Of a stretch of 64,000 nt of DNA, positions 47,584 through 54,851 are shown one piece after another. The stretch covers positions 5,187,001 to 5,251,000 of the forward strand of contig NZ_AP028669.1 in NCBI RefSeq assembly GCF_041154485.1, read 5' to 3'. How positions within the stretch are numbered: position 1 is the stretch's first letter; each line of letters starts with the position of its first letter. Position numbers and translations under genes: made by a program. The DNA comes from Variovorax sp. V93. Lineage in GTDB: Bacteria > Pseudomonadota > Gammaproteobacteria > Burkholderiales > Burkholderiaceae_C. The notes under the pieces are model-generated. The model searched no databases and was not told the origin of the DNA. It worked only from the letters and a program-made list of their open reading frames with translations.

Positions 47584-48558
47584 ATGAAGCGACTGATTTC
47601 CCTCATGGCCGCGGCCCTCGCGCTGGCCAGCCCCTTCGCATCGGCGCAGCAGCCCGCCGCCTACCCGAGCCAGCCCGTCAAATGGATCGTGCCCTACGTG
47701 GCCGGCGGCGGCACCGACAACCTCGCGCGCGCGCTGGCCGAGGCGATGCAGCCTTCGCTCGGACAGCCGCTCATCATCGACAACCGCCCCGGCGCATCGA
47801 CCAACATCGGCGTGTCCGTGATGATGCAGGCCAAGCCCGACGGCTACACCATCATGCAGGCCGAGAACGCGGCGCTGCTCTTCAACGAGCACATGTTCGC
47901 CAGGCTGCCCTACAAGCCCGCGAGCGACTTCACCTACATCGGCGCCATCGGCCGCTTTCCGGTGGCGCTGGTGGTGCACCCCGACTTTCCCGCGAAGAAC
48001 GTGGCCGAGTTCGTGCGCCACGTGAAGGCCAACCCCGAGAAGGTGAGCTATGCCTCGCCCGGCAACGGCTCGCCGCACCACATGGCGATGGAACTCTTCA
48101 AGCAGAAGGCCGGCCTGAGCATCACGCACGTGCCGTACAAGGGCGCCGCGCCCGCAATGACCGACGTGATGGGCGGCCAGGTGCCCACGATGATGCTCGA
48201 CCTGGCCTCGGGCCTGCCGATCATCAAGGCGGGCAAGGTGCGGGTGCTGGCGATTGCGCTGCCGCAGCGTGCGAGCGCACTGCCCGAGGTGCCCACCTTC
48301 GTCGAGGCCGGCTTCAGCGACGTCAACGCCTATGCCTTCCACGGCCTGATCGGCCCGGCCGGCATGCCGCCCGAAGCGGTGGCGCGCATCAACGGCGAAC
48401 TGCACAAGGCGATGAAGGCCCCGAAGGTGGTGAAGCTGTTCGCGGAGTTCGGCTTCGAGGCCCTGCCGGGCACACCGCAGGATTTCTACAAGCTCTCGCG
48501 GGCCGAGAGCGAACGCTGGGGCAAGATCATCCAGGCCGCCGGCGTGAAACTGGATTGA
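47584..48558 (+). CDS. Bug-family (TctC) periplasmic solute receptor
   Basis: This 324-residue protein has a signal peptide (MKRLISLMAAALALASPFAS) and a TctC/Bug fold. Typical blocks are VKWIVPYVAGGGTDNLARAL, IIDNRPGASTNIGVSVMMQA, VSYASPGNGSPHHMAMELF and ITHVPYKGAAPAMTDVMGGQ. Bug proteins bind carboxylates for tripartite tricarboxylate transporters or for sensing. No TctA or TctB gene is nearby, as is common for Bug proteins. GGAGACAAGAAA precedes the ATG. It is the last gene of the catabolic cluster, so the ligand is probably its aromatic or carboxylate substrate. Confidence 0.92.
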   Translation: MKRLISLMAAALALASPFASAQQPAAYPSQPVKWIVPYVAGGGTDNLARALAEAMQPSLGQPLIIDNRPGASTNIGVSVMMQAKPDGYTIMQAENAALLFNEHMFARLPYKPASDFTYIGAIGRFPVALVVHPDFPAKNVAEFVRHVKANPEKVSYASPGNGSPHHMAMELFKQKAGLSITHVPYKGAAPAMTDVMGGQVPTMMLDLASGLPIIKAGKVRVLAIALPQRASALPEVPTFVEAGFSDVNAYAFHGLIGPAGMPPEAVARINGELHKAMKAPKVVKLFAEFGFEALPGTPQDFYKLSRAESERWGKIIQAAGVKLD

Positions 48559-48576
48559 ACGGGAGAGTCGCCGGCC

Positions 48577-48912
48577 CTACCAGCCCAGGCCGAGGTGCAG
48601 CGGCAGGTACACCGCCATGCCCGCGAGCATCGTGCCGAGCACACCGCGCCGCCAGTAGTAGTAAGCGGCGCCGACCACCGCCGCATACAGGCGCGCGTCG
48701 TGCAGCGTGGTGATCAGGTGGCCCTGGGTCATCACGATCTCGGGCGCGATCACGCCGGCCAGCGCGGCGGCGGGCGCGTAGTGCAGTGCGCGGTGCGCCC
48801 ACTCGGGCAGGCCCCAGGGCCGGTCCAGGATGAAGAAGAAGCAGCGCGTCAGCACCGTGACCGCGGCCAGCCCGACGATCACGCCCATCGTCCACAGGTC
48901 GGTGCCCCTCAC
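48577..48912 (-). CDS. azlD: Branched-chain amino-acid exporter subunit AzlD
   Basis: This 111-residue protein has three or four membrane helices (LAAVTVLTRCFFFILDRPWG, APAAALAGVIAPEIVM, AYYYWRRGVLGTMLAGMAVY). AzlD is the small partner of AzlC in export of branched-chain amino acids or analogues. The GTG start at 48912 overlaps the azlC stop by 4 bases (GTGA). It is the last gene of the def-fmt-azlCD run and converges with the Bug gene. Confidence 0.88.
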   Translation of the reverse strand: MRGTDLWTMGVIVGLAAVTVLTRCFFFILDRPWGLPEWAHRALHYAPAAALAGVIAPEIVMTQGHLITTLHDARLYAAVVGAAYYYWRRGVLGTMLAGMAVYLPLHLGLGW

Positions 48913-49649
48913 TTGTCGTCCTCCGCGTCGGGGTCGAGCCCGAACCGCTTCTCGAGCCAGAAGCACAGCAGCACCGCGGCACCGATGGCCACCACGATGT
49001 TGAGCTTGAGCGGCAGGGCATAGGCGGCCACCGCGGTGGCGCTGGCGACCAGCGCGGCCAGCACGCGCAGCCGGGTGGTGGCCATCGAGCAGACGATCGC
49101 CACCAGGCTCAGCACGCCGGCAAAGCCCAGGCCCCAGCTCTGCGGGATGAAGTTGGCCAGCGCAATGCCCAGCAGGCTCATGCCCATCCAGGAGCACCAG
49201 GTCACGAAGTAGTTGCCGGTGAGATAGGCCTCCTGCGACTGCTGCTCGGCAACGGTGGCCGGCGGCGCCGCGTACTGCCGGGTGAAGAGCGCGTAGCTCA
49301 GGTCGGCCGTCAGGTAGCCGTGCGTCATGCGGCGCCAGCGCGGCATGTGCATGAGGTAGGGCCGCAGGTGCAGGCTGAAGACCACGAAGCGCAGGTTGAC
49401 GCAAAAGCCCGTGGCCAGGATCACCCAGGCCGGCGCGCCCGCGAACAAGAGCGGAATGGCCGCGAGCTGGGAGCTGCCGGCGTAGACCAGCAGCGTCATG
49501 GCCACCGACTCCAGCACGCTCATGTTCGACTTGACCATGGCCACGCCGGTCATCAGGCCCCAGGCGCCGATGCCCAGCGCGGCCGAGGACATGTCGCGGA
49601 TGCCGGCGCGGAATTCGGGGCGGCGGCGAATGGCTGCGGAAAGGAACAT
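48909..49649 (-). CDS. azlC: Branched-chain amino-acid exporter subunit AzlC
   Basis: This 246-residue membrane protein has the AzlC marks IGAWGLMTGVAMVKSNMS, the LVYAGSSQLAAIPLLFAG block, NLRFVVFSLHLRPYL and LTADLSYALF, with about seven helices. Together with AzlD it exports branched-chain amino acids or toxic analogues. The ATG at 49649 shares one base with the fmt stop (TGATG), so translation is coupled. Placement after fmt suggests co-transcription with the N-terminal formyl-methionine genes rather than a functional link. Confidence 0.9.
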   Translation of the reverse strand: MFLSAAIRRRPEFRAGIRDMSSAALGIGAWGLMTGVAMVKSNMSVLESVAMTLLVYAGSSQLAAIPLLFAGAPAWVILATGFCVNLRFVVFSLHLRPYLMHMPRWRRMTHGYLTADLSYALFTRQYAAPPATVAEQQSQEAYLTGNYFVTWCSWMGMSLLGIALANFIPQSWGLGFAGVLSLVAIVCSMATTRLRVLAALVASATAVAAYALPLKLNIVVAIGAAVLLCFWLEKRFGLDPDAEDDK

Positions 49650-50605
49650 CAGCCGAACCGCTGCCCGGGCTTCAGGTCGAAGCCGCGCAGGAAGTCGGCC
49701 ACGGCCAGGCGCTTGCCGCCGGGCCGCTGCAGTTCGGTCGCCATCACCACCGAGCCGGCTGCCGCCACCGCCACGCCGGCATCGCTCACGGCCAGCAGGG
49801 TGCCCGGCGCGGCCGTAACCTCGGCCGGCGGCACCGCATGCGCGGCCCAGAGCTTGATGGTCTCGCCGTCGAGCAGGCTGTTGGCGCCCGGGAACGGGTC
49901 GAAGGCCCGGATGCGCCGCACGATGGCGTCGGCGGGCTGGGTCCAGTCGATCTGGGCTTCGTGCTTCTCGACCTTGCTGGCGTAGGTGACGCCTTCGGCG
50001 GGCTGCGGCGTGCGCACAAGGTGGCCGATGTTCGCCAGCGCCTGGACGATCAGGCGCCCGCCCAGCTCGGCCAGCCGGTCGTGCAGCCGCGCGGTGGTGT
50101 CGCTGCCGATGTCGACGGCTTCGCGCAGCAGCATGTCGCCGGTGTCGAGGCCGGCGTCCATCTGCATGATCGTGATGCCGGTCTGCGCGTCGCCGGCCTC
50201 GATGGCGCGGTGGATCGGCGCCGCACCGCGCCAGCGCGGCAGCAGGCTGGCGTGGATGTTGAGGCAGCCGTGCGCCGGCAGGTCGAGCACCCATTGCGGC
50301 AGGATGAGGCCGTAAGCCGCGACCACCATCACGTCGGGCCGGGCCGCCAGCAGCGCGTCGCGCGCGGCTGCGGCGTCTTGCGGGTACTTGCCGTCCAGCC
50401 GCAGGCTGCGCGGCTGTGCCACCGGCCAGCCGTGGGCGAGGGCGCATTGCTTGACGGGCGAAGCCTGCAGCTTCATGCCGCGGCCCGCGGGCCGGTCGGG
50501 CTGGCTCAGCACCAGCGCGATCTCATGGCCGGCAGCGGCAATGGCTTCGAGCGCGGCGCGCGCGAACTCGGGCGTGCCCGCGAAAACGACTTTCAGCGGG
50601 GTCAA
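49649..50605 (-). CDS. fmt: Methionyl-tRNA formyltransferase
   Basis: Fmt formylates initiator methionyl-tRNA with 10-formyl-THF. The 318-residue protein has [19 protein letters not shown], the [18 protein letters not shown] loop, [20 protein letters not shown] (SLLPRWRG) and the C-terminal [18 protein letters not shown]. The start codon is TTG at 50605, embedded in the stop of the upstream lipoprotein gene. No ATG fits the conserved N-terminus, so the rare start is real and probably limits Fmt synthesis or couples it to the upstream gene. It belongs to the def-lipoprotein-fmt-azlCD run. Confidence 0.96.
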   Translation of the reverse strand: MTPLKVVFAGTPEFARAALEAIAAAGHEIALVLSQPDRPAGRGMKLQASPVKQCALAHGWPVAQPRSLRLDGKYPQDAAAARDALLAARPDVMVVAAYGLILPQWVLDLPAHGCLNIHASLLPRWRGAAPIHRAIEAGDAQTGITIMQMDAGLDTGDMLLREAVDIGSDTTARLHDRLAELGGRLIVQALANIGHLVRTPQPAEGVTYASKVEKHEAQIDWTQPADAIVRRIRAFDPFPGANSLLDGETIKLWAAHAVPPAEVTAAPGTLLAVSDAGVAVAAAGSVVMATELQRPGGKRLAVADFLRGFDLKPGQRFG

Positions 50606-51102
50606 TCGCGGATCCGATCGAGTTCGAGGTCATCCCCCGTGTGATAGCGGCGCACCACGCCGGTGGGATCGATGTAGATATAGAGCATGCGGCGCTCGTT
50701 CACGGCCTTGTAGCGCCAGGTCCAGACCACGCCGTCGAACGAGCTGACGCGGCTGGTTTCAAAAGGCCGGCCGTAGAAGGCGAGCACGTCGTTCTGGCGC
50801 CACCGGTCGACCTTGATGTCGTGGCCGAAGCGCGCTTCGTTGAGCACCTGGGTCACGGAAACGACTTTGCCGGCGGCATCGAGGTCGATGTCGATGACCT
50901 CGAAACCCGCCGGCATGCGCGAATACTGCAGGCGCTCGCCGCCGCCGTTGAGCGGATAGCGGCCCGTGGGTGCGCCCAGGCGCTGCAGGGTTTCGGCGGC
51001 GGTGGTGCCAGGCACGATGCGCGTGGGTTCGCTCGCGCAGCCCGCCAGCACGAGCCATGCTGCGGCAAGGCCGAGGGCCCAGGGCCGCAGGGAGGCTGTC
51101 AC
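50602..51102 (-). CDS. BamE-like (SmpA/OmlA-type) lipoprotein
   Basis: This 166-residue protein starts with GTG and a lipoprotein signal (WLVLAGCAS). Two similar segments follow, each with the SmpA/OmlA-type pattern of helix, glycine-x-proline turn and strands: [20 protein letters not shown] and [20 protein letters not shown] with VWTWRYKAV. It is probably a periplasmic-side outer-membrane lipoprotein; whether it joins the BAM complex is unknown. It overlaps def upstream by 4 bases and contains the fmt start in its stop. Confidence 0.8.
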   Translation of the reverse strand: MTASLRPWALGLAAAWLVLAGCASEPTRIVPGTTAAETLQRLGAPTGRYPLNGGGERLQYSRMPAGFEVIDIDLDAAGKVVSVTQVLNEARFGHDIKVDRWRQNDVLAFYGRPFETSRVSSFDGVVWTWRYKAVNERRMLYIYIDPTGVVRRYHTGDDLELDRIRD

Positions 51103-51620
51103 GCCCGGCCCTCTTTGGCCTCTTCGCGCTGCTGCTTGAGCAGCTTGCTCTTGATGCGGTTGCGCTTGAGCGGCGACAGGTATTCGACGAACACCTTGCC
51201 CAGCAGGTGGTCGAGTTCGTGCTGGATGCACACGGCCAGCAGGCCTTCGGCCTCGATGGTGCGCAGTTCGCCGTTCTCGTCCAGCGCCTGGACCTTGACC
51301 GAGGTGGAGCGCATGACGCCGTCGTAGATGCCCGGCACCGAGAGGCAGCCCTCTTCGTTCAACACCTTTTCGTCGCTTGCCCAGATAATTTCGGGATTGA
51401 TGAGCACCAGCGGCTCGTTGCGTTCCTCGGACACGTCGATGACGACCAGCCGCTCGTGCACGTCGATCTGGGTCGCGGCCAGGCCGATGCCGCTGGCGTC
51501 GTACATGGTCTCGAGCATGTCGGCCACCAGGGCCTTGATGCGCGCGTCGACGCCCTGCACGGGCTTGGCAACCGTGTGCAGGCGCTTGTCCGGGTAACTC
51601 AGAATGATTCGTTTGGCCAT
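51099..51620 (-). CDS. def: Peptide deformylase
   Basis: This 173-residue iron/zinc hydrolase removes the N-formyl group from new proteins. The three motifs are present: GIGLAATQI (about 44-52), EGCLSVPG with Cys92, and QHELDHLLG with His134, Glu135 and His138. The lysine-rich C-terminus ([19 protein letters not shown]) fits. It leads the overlapping run with the lipoprotein, fmt and azlCD. It is divergent from the LysM gene across 160 bases. Confidence 0.97.
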   Translation of the reverse strand: MAKRIILSYPDKRLHTVAKPVQGVDARIKALVADMLETMYDASGIGLAATQIDVHERLVVIDVSEERNEPLVLINPEIIWASDEKVLNEEGCLSVPGIYDGVMRSTSVKVQALDENGELRTIEAEGLLAVCIQHELDHLLGKVFVEYLSPLKRNRIKSKLLKQQREEAKEGRA

Positions 51621-51780
51621 GAAACAGGGAGAAAGTTGTGGCTATTTTCGCCAATTCCGCGACGCGGCGACTCCGGATCGCCTGAAAACGTTGCCCTCCC
51701 AAGGGCTTCGGGCGCAGAATTCGTAGCAAATTGTGAGATTCGTATGCACGCCGATACGCGGCGCGCTCACCCATCCAGAC

Positions 51781-52998
51781 ATGAAAAAGCTCCGAATCAC
51801 TGTCCGCCAGCGCCCGCATCTTCTCGCCACGTTGGCTGCCCTTGCGGTGATCACTGGCGGCACGACGGCGGCGTGGGCGCAGAACTACCCCGTCACGCCG
51901 CAGCAGCGCGCCACCGCCCAGCAAACCGCCCAGAACGGCGTTCCGCTGAGCGAGCTGGCGCCCAACGCGCCCGACGAATACACGGTCAAGCCCGGCGACA
52001 CGCTGTGGGCCATCTCGCGCCTCTACCTGCTGCGCCCCTGGCGCTGGCCGGAACTGTGGGGCATGAACATCAGCGAAATCGCGAATCCGCACCGCATCTA
52101 CCCGGGCCAGGTCCTCTACCTGGACAAGACCGGCGGCCGCGCACGCCTGACCATGCGCCGCGGCGCTGGCGGCAGCGCCGATGGCGGCACCATCAAGCTG
52201 TCGCCGCGCACGCGCTTCGACTCGCTGGCCGGCATGGCCCTGCCCACGCTCAACCCGAGCATCATCGAGCCCTTCCTGAGCGAGCCGATCGTGGTGGACG
52301 CCGACACGCTGCAGGCCGCGCCGCGCATCGTTGCCGGCAACGACAGCCGCGTCCTGCTGTCGCGCGGCGACCGCGCCTATGCGCGCGGCAACGCCGAGAC
52401 GCCGCTGCTCGAAACGCCGGGCCCGCTGAAGAATTTCCGCGTGTTCCGCAGCGCCACGCCGCTGAAGGACCCGGGAACCGGCGAAATCCTCGGCTACGAG
52501 GCGCAGTACCTGGGCAAGGCGCAGCTGCAGCGCGGCGAATCGACCACGGTCGAGACCACCGACGACAAGGACGTGATCACCGTGGTGCCGGCCAGCATCG
52601 ACATCATCGCGGCGCGCGAGGAAATCCGCGCCGGCGACCGCCTGCTGCCTGAACCGCCGCGCCAGCTGCTGAGCTATGTGCCGCGCGCGCCCTCCTCGCA
52701 GGTCGAGGGCCGCATCATCTCGGTCTACGGCAATGCGGTGCAGTTCGCGGCGCAGAACCAGGTGGTGGCCATCAACAAGGGCACGCGCGACGGCATCGAC
52801 AGCGGCCACGTGCTGGCCATCCTGAAGAACGGCGAGACCATTCTCGACCGCACCGGCGCGCGCAAGGAAACCATCAAGCTGCCGAACGAACGCATCGGCC
52901 TGCTGATGGTGTTCCGGCCCTTCGAAAAGGTTTCGTACGCACTGGTGCTCGAGATCACCGACACTCCGAAGGCGGGCGACTTCCTCGTCAATCCCTGA
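51781..52998 (+). CDS. Exported LysM-domain protein
   Basis: This 405-residue protein has a signal peptide (MKKLRITVRQRPHLLATLAA, cleaved near AWAQN) and a LysM domain at about residues 60-115 (EYTVKPGDTLWAISRLYLLR, RWPELWGMNISEIANP, IYPGQVLYL). The rest is a beta-rich region likely to form envelope contacts. LysM binds peptidoglycan. In betaproteobacteria such a gene commonly lies before dprA and opposite def, as here. It is divergent from def and followed by dprA on the same strand after 33 bases. Confidence 0.9.
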   Translation: MKKLRITVRQRPHLLATLAALAVITGGTTAAWAQNYPVTPQQRATAQQTAQNGVPLSELAPNAPDEYTVKPGDTLWAISRLYLLRPWRWPELWGMNISEIANPHRIYPGQVLYLDKTGGRARLTMRRGAGGSADGGTIKLSPRTRFDSLAGMALPTLNPSIIEPFLSEPIVVDADTLQAAPRIVAGNDSRVLLSRGDRAYARGNAETPLLETPGPLKNFRVFRSATPLKDPGTGEILGYEAQYLGKAQLQRGESTTVETTDDKDVITVVPASIDIIAAREEIRAGDRLLPEPPRQLLSYVPRAPSSQVEGRIISVYGNAVQFAAQNQVVAINKGTRDGIDSGHVLAILKNGETILDRTGARKETIKLPNERIGLLMVFRPFEKVSYALVLEITDTPKAGDFLVNP

Positions 52999-53031
52999 CG
53001 CTTTTTCCGCTTTCTTCTTTCTCCGCTTCAT

Positions 53032-54186
53032 TTGGACCGAGCAGAACTCGCAGGCTGGCTGCGGCTTTCACTGACGCCGGGCATCGGCGATGGCGCCGCG
53101 CGCCGGCTGCTGGCGGCCTTCGGGCTGCCCGAGAATATCTTTGCGCAGACGGGCGAGGCGCTGCGCCAGGTCGTTTCGCCAGCGCAGGCCGACGCCCTGC
53201 ACCAGCCGCCGCCGGGCCTGCAGGCCCAGCTCGACCAGACCTGGCAGTGGCTGCAGCCCGGCCACGATGACGGCGGCGCGCGCCGCCTGGTCACGCTGGG
53301 CGATGCCGCCTACCCCACCTCGCTGCTCGAGATGGCCGATCCGCCGCTGATGCTCTACGTGCTCGGTGCCGCGGACTTCGAGCTGACCCAGCTCGGCCAC
53401 AGCATTGCGGTGGTCGGCAGCCGCAACCCCACGCCCCAGGGCGCCGCCAATGCCCGCGCCTTTGCGCGCGCGCTGGGCGAAGCGGGCCTGCCGGTGGTGT
53501 CGGGCCTCGCGCTCGGCGTCGACGGCGCCGCGCACCAGGGCGCGCTCGATGCGGCCGGCGACATGCCGCGGCTCGCCACGGTGGCCGTGGTGGGCACCGG
53601 CCTGGACCGCGTCTATCCCGCGCGGCACCGCGACCTGGCGCACCGCATCACGCTGCAGGGGCTGATCGTGAGCGAGCTGCCGCTCGGCACGCCGCCGCTC
53701 ACGCAGAACTTCCCCAAGCGCAACCGCCTCATCGCCGGCCTGGCCCGCGGCACGCTGGTGGTCGAGGCCGCGCTGGCATCGGGCTCGCTGATCACCGCGC
53801 GGCTCACCTCGGAACAAGGCAAGGAAGTGTTCGCCATTCCGGGCTCGATTCATTCGCCGCAGTCGCGCGGCTGCCATGCGCTGATCCGCCAGGGCGCGAA
53901 GCTGGTCGAATCGGTCAACGACATCCTCGAGGAGCTGCCGTCGCTGCACGCAGGCAGCGCGGCGGCGGTACCGGCGGCCGCGAACGGCGATGCCGGCGCT
54001 GTGCCCGGCGCGCGCGAAGAGCCCTTGCTGGACGCGCTCGGCTTCGACCCCGTGAGCCTGGACGCGCTGAGCGCGCGCACCGGCTGGAGCGCCGCCGCGC
54101 TGCAGGCCCGGCTGCTCGAACTCGAGCTCGACGGCCACGTTGCGCGGCTGCCCGGCGGCCTGTTCCAGAGAGCAGCCATCGGCTGA
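53032..54186 (+). CDS. dprA: DNA processing protein DprA
   Basis: DprA loads RecA on single-stranded DNA during transformation. The 384-residue protein starts at TTG (53032) with LDRAELAGWLRLSLTPGIG-like SAM region. The Rossmann core is IAVVGSRNPTPQGAANARA with VVSGLALGVDGAAHQGALDA; FPKRNRLIAGLARGTLVVEA and EQGKEVFAIPGSI follow. A C-terminal winged helix (about 315-380) is joined by an Ala-rich linker. No upstream ATG fits. A copy of the dispersed repeat follows the gene. Confidence 0.96.
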   Translation: MDRAELAGWLRLSLTPGIGDGAARRLLAAFGLPENIFAQTGEALRQVVSPAQADALHQPPPGLQAQLDQTWQWLQPGHDDGGARRLVTLGDAAYPTSLLEMADPPLMLYVLGAADFELTQLGHSIAVVGSRNPTPQGAANARAFARALGEAGLPVVSGLALGVDGAAHQGALDAAGDMPRLATVAVVGTGLDRVYPARHRDLAHRITLQGLIVSELPLGTPPLTQNFPKRNRLIAGLARGTLVVEAALASGSLITARLTSEQGKEVFAIPGSIHSPQSRGCHALIRQGAKLVESVNDILEELPSLHAGSAAAVPAAANGDAGAVPGAREEPLLDALGFDPVSLDALSARTGWSAAALQARLLELELDGHVARLPGGLFQRAAIG

Positions 54187-54204
54187 CGCCCGCGCCCGCT
54201 TTTT

Positions 54205-54303
54205 CGTGAAACACCGCGGAACCGGCTTTGCCGGGCCGCTGGTGTTGCCCCCGGTAGGGGGTGGGCGAAGCGACACGAAGTGCACGAAGCCTGGGAGCGA
54301 GCC
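54205..54303. repeat. Dispersed palindromic repeat, full copy
   Basis: Contains CGTGAAACACCGCGGAACCG, the CCGGC-TTT-GCCGG hairpin, CCCCC-GGTA-GGGGG and GCGACACGAAGTGC. It fills most of the dprA-smg gap and matches the reverse complement of 39115-39213 almost base for base. Confidence 0.8.
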
Positions 54304-54316
54304 ACATTTCCTCGGC

Positions 54317-54322
54317 TATATT
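54317..54322 (+). promoter_or_regulatory. -10-like hexamer of smg
   Basis: TATATT ends 6 bases before the smg ATG; no Shine-Dalgarno lies between. Same leaderless spacing as eamA. Confidence 0.4.
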
Positions 54323-54328
54323 GGGCCC

Positions 54329-54847
54329 ATGTTCGAAGTGCTCGTGTTTGTCTACGAAAACTATTGGCGCGGCGATGCCTGCCCCGAACCCCATCAACTG
54401 GGCCGCAAGCTCAGCGCCCACGGCTTCGAGGCAGAGGAAATCCGCGATGCGCTGCACTGGCTCGATGGCCTGAGCCTTGCCACGCAGGGCATGCAGTTCG
54501 AACGAAGTCCCGGCAACGACGCCGTAGCCACGGTCACGCTGCGCGGCGCGCCCGAGGCAGCCCTGCCCCAGTCGGACAGCGCCATGCGGGTCTATTCGCA
54601 GGCCGAGCAGGAGCACCTGGGCGCCGACTGCCTGGGCTTCATCCGCTTTCTCGAGTCGTCGAACGTGCTGTCCTGCGGCCTGCGCGAGATCGTCATCGAG
54701 CGCGCCATGGCGGCGCCGGGCGATCCGGTCGCGCTCGACGAGCTCAAGATCATCGTGCTGATGGTGCACTGGAGCACCGGCATCGAGCCCGATGCGCTGG
54801 TGCTCGACGAACTCTGCGAAAGCCGCGAAGGCAGAACCGCACACTAG
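54329..54847 (+). CDS. smg: Smg family protein (DUF494)
   Basis: This 172-residue protein starts MFEVLVFVYENYWRGDACPE, the hallmark of Smg, a cytosolic protein of unknown function usually found after dprA and before topA. Further blocks are GRKLSAHGFEAEEIRDALHW, GFIRFLESSNVLSCGLREIV and LDELKIIVLMVHWS. Here dprA precedes it, but topA does not follow; a DUF1631 gene on the other strand ends 4 bases away. TATATT lies 6 bases before the ATG. Confidence 0.93.
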   Translation: MFEVLVFVYENYWRGDACPEPHQLGRKLSAHGFEAEEIRDALHWLDGLSLATQGMQFERSPGNDAVATVTLRGAPEAALPQSDSAMRVYSQAEQEHLGADCLGFIRFLESSNVLSCGLREIVIERAMAAPGDPVALDELKIIVLMVHWSTGIEPDALVLDELCESREGRTAH

Positions 54848-54851
54848 CTGG

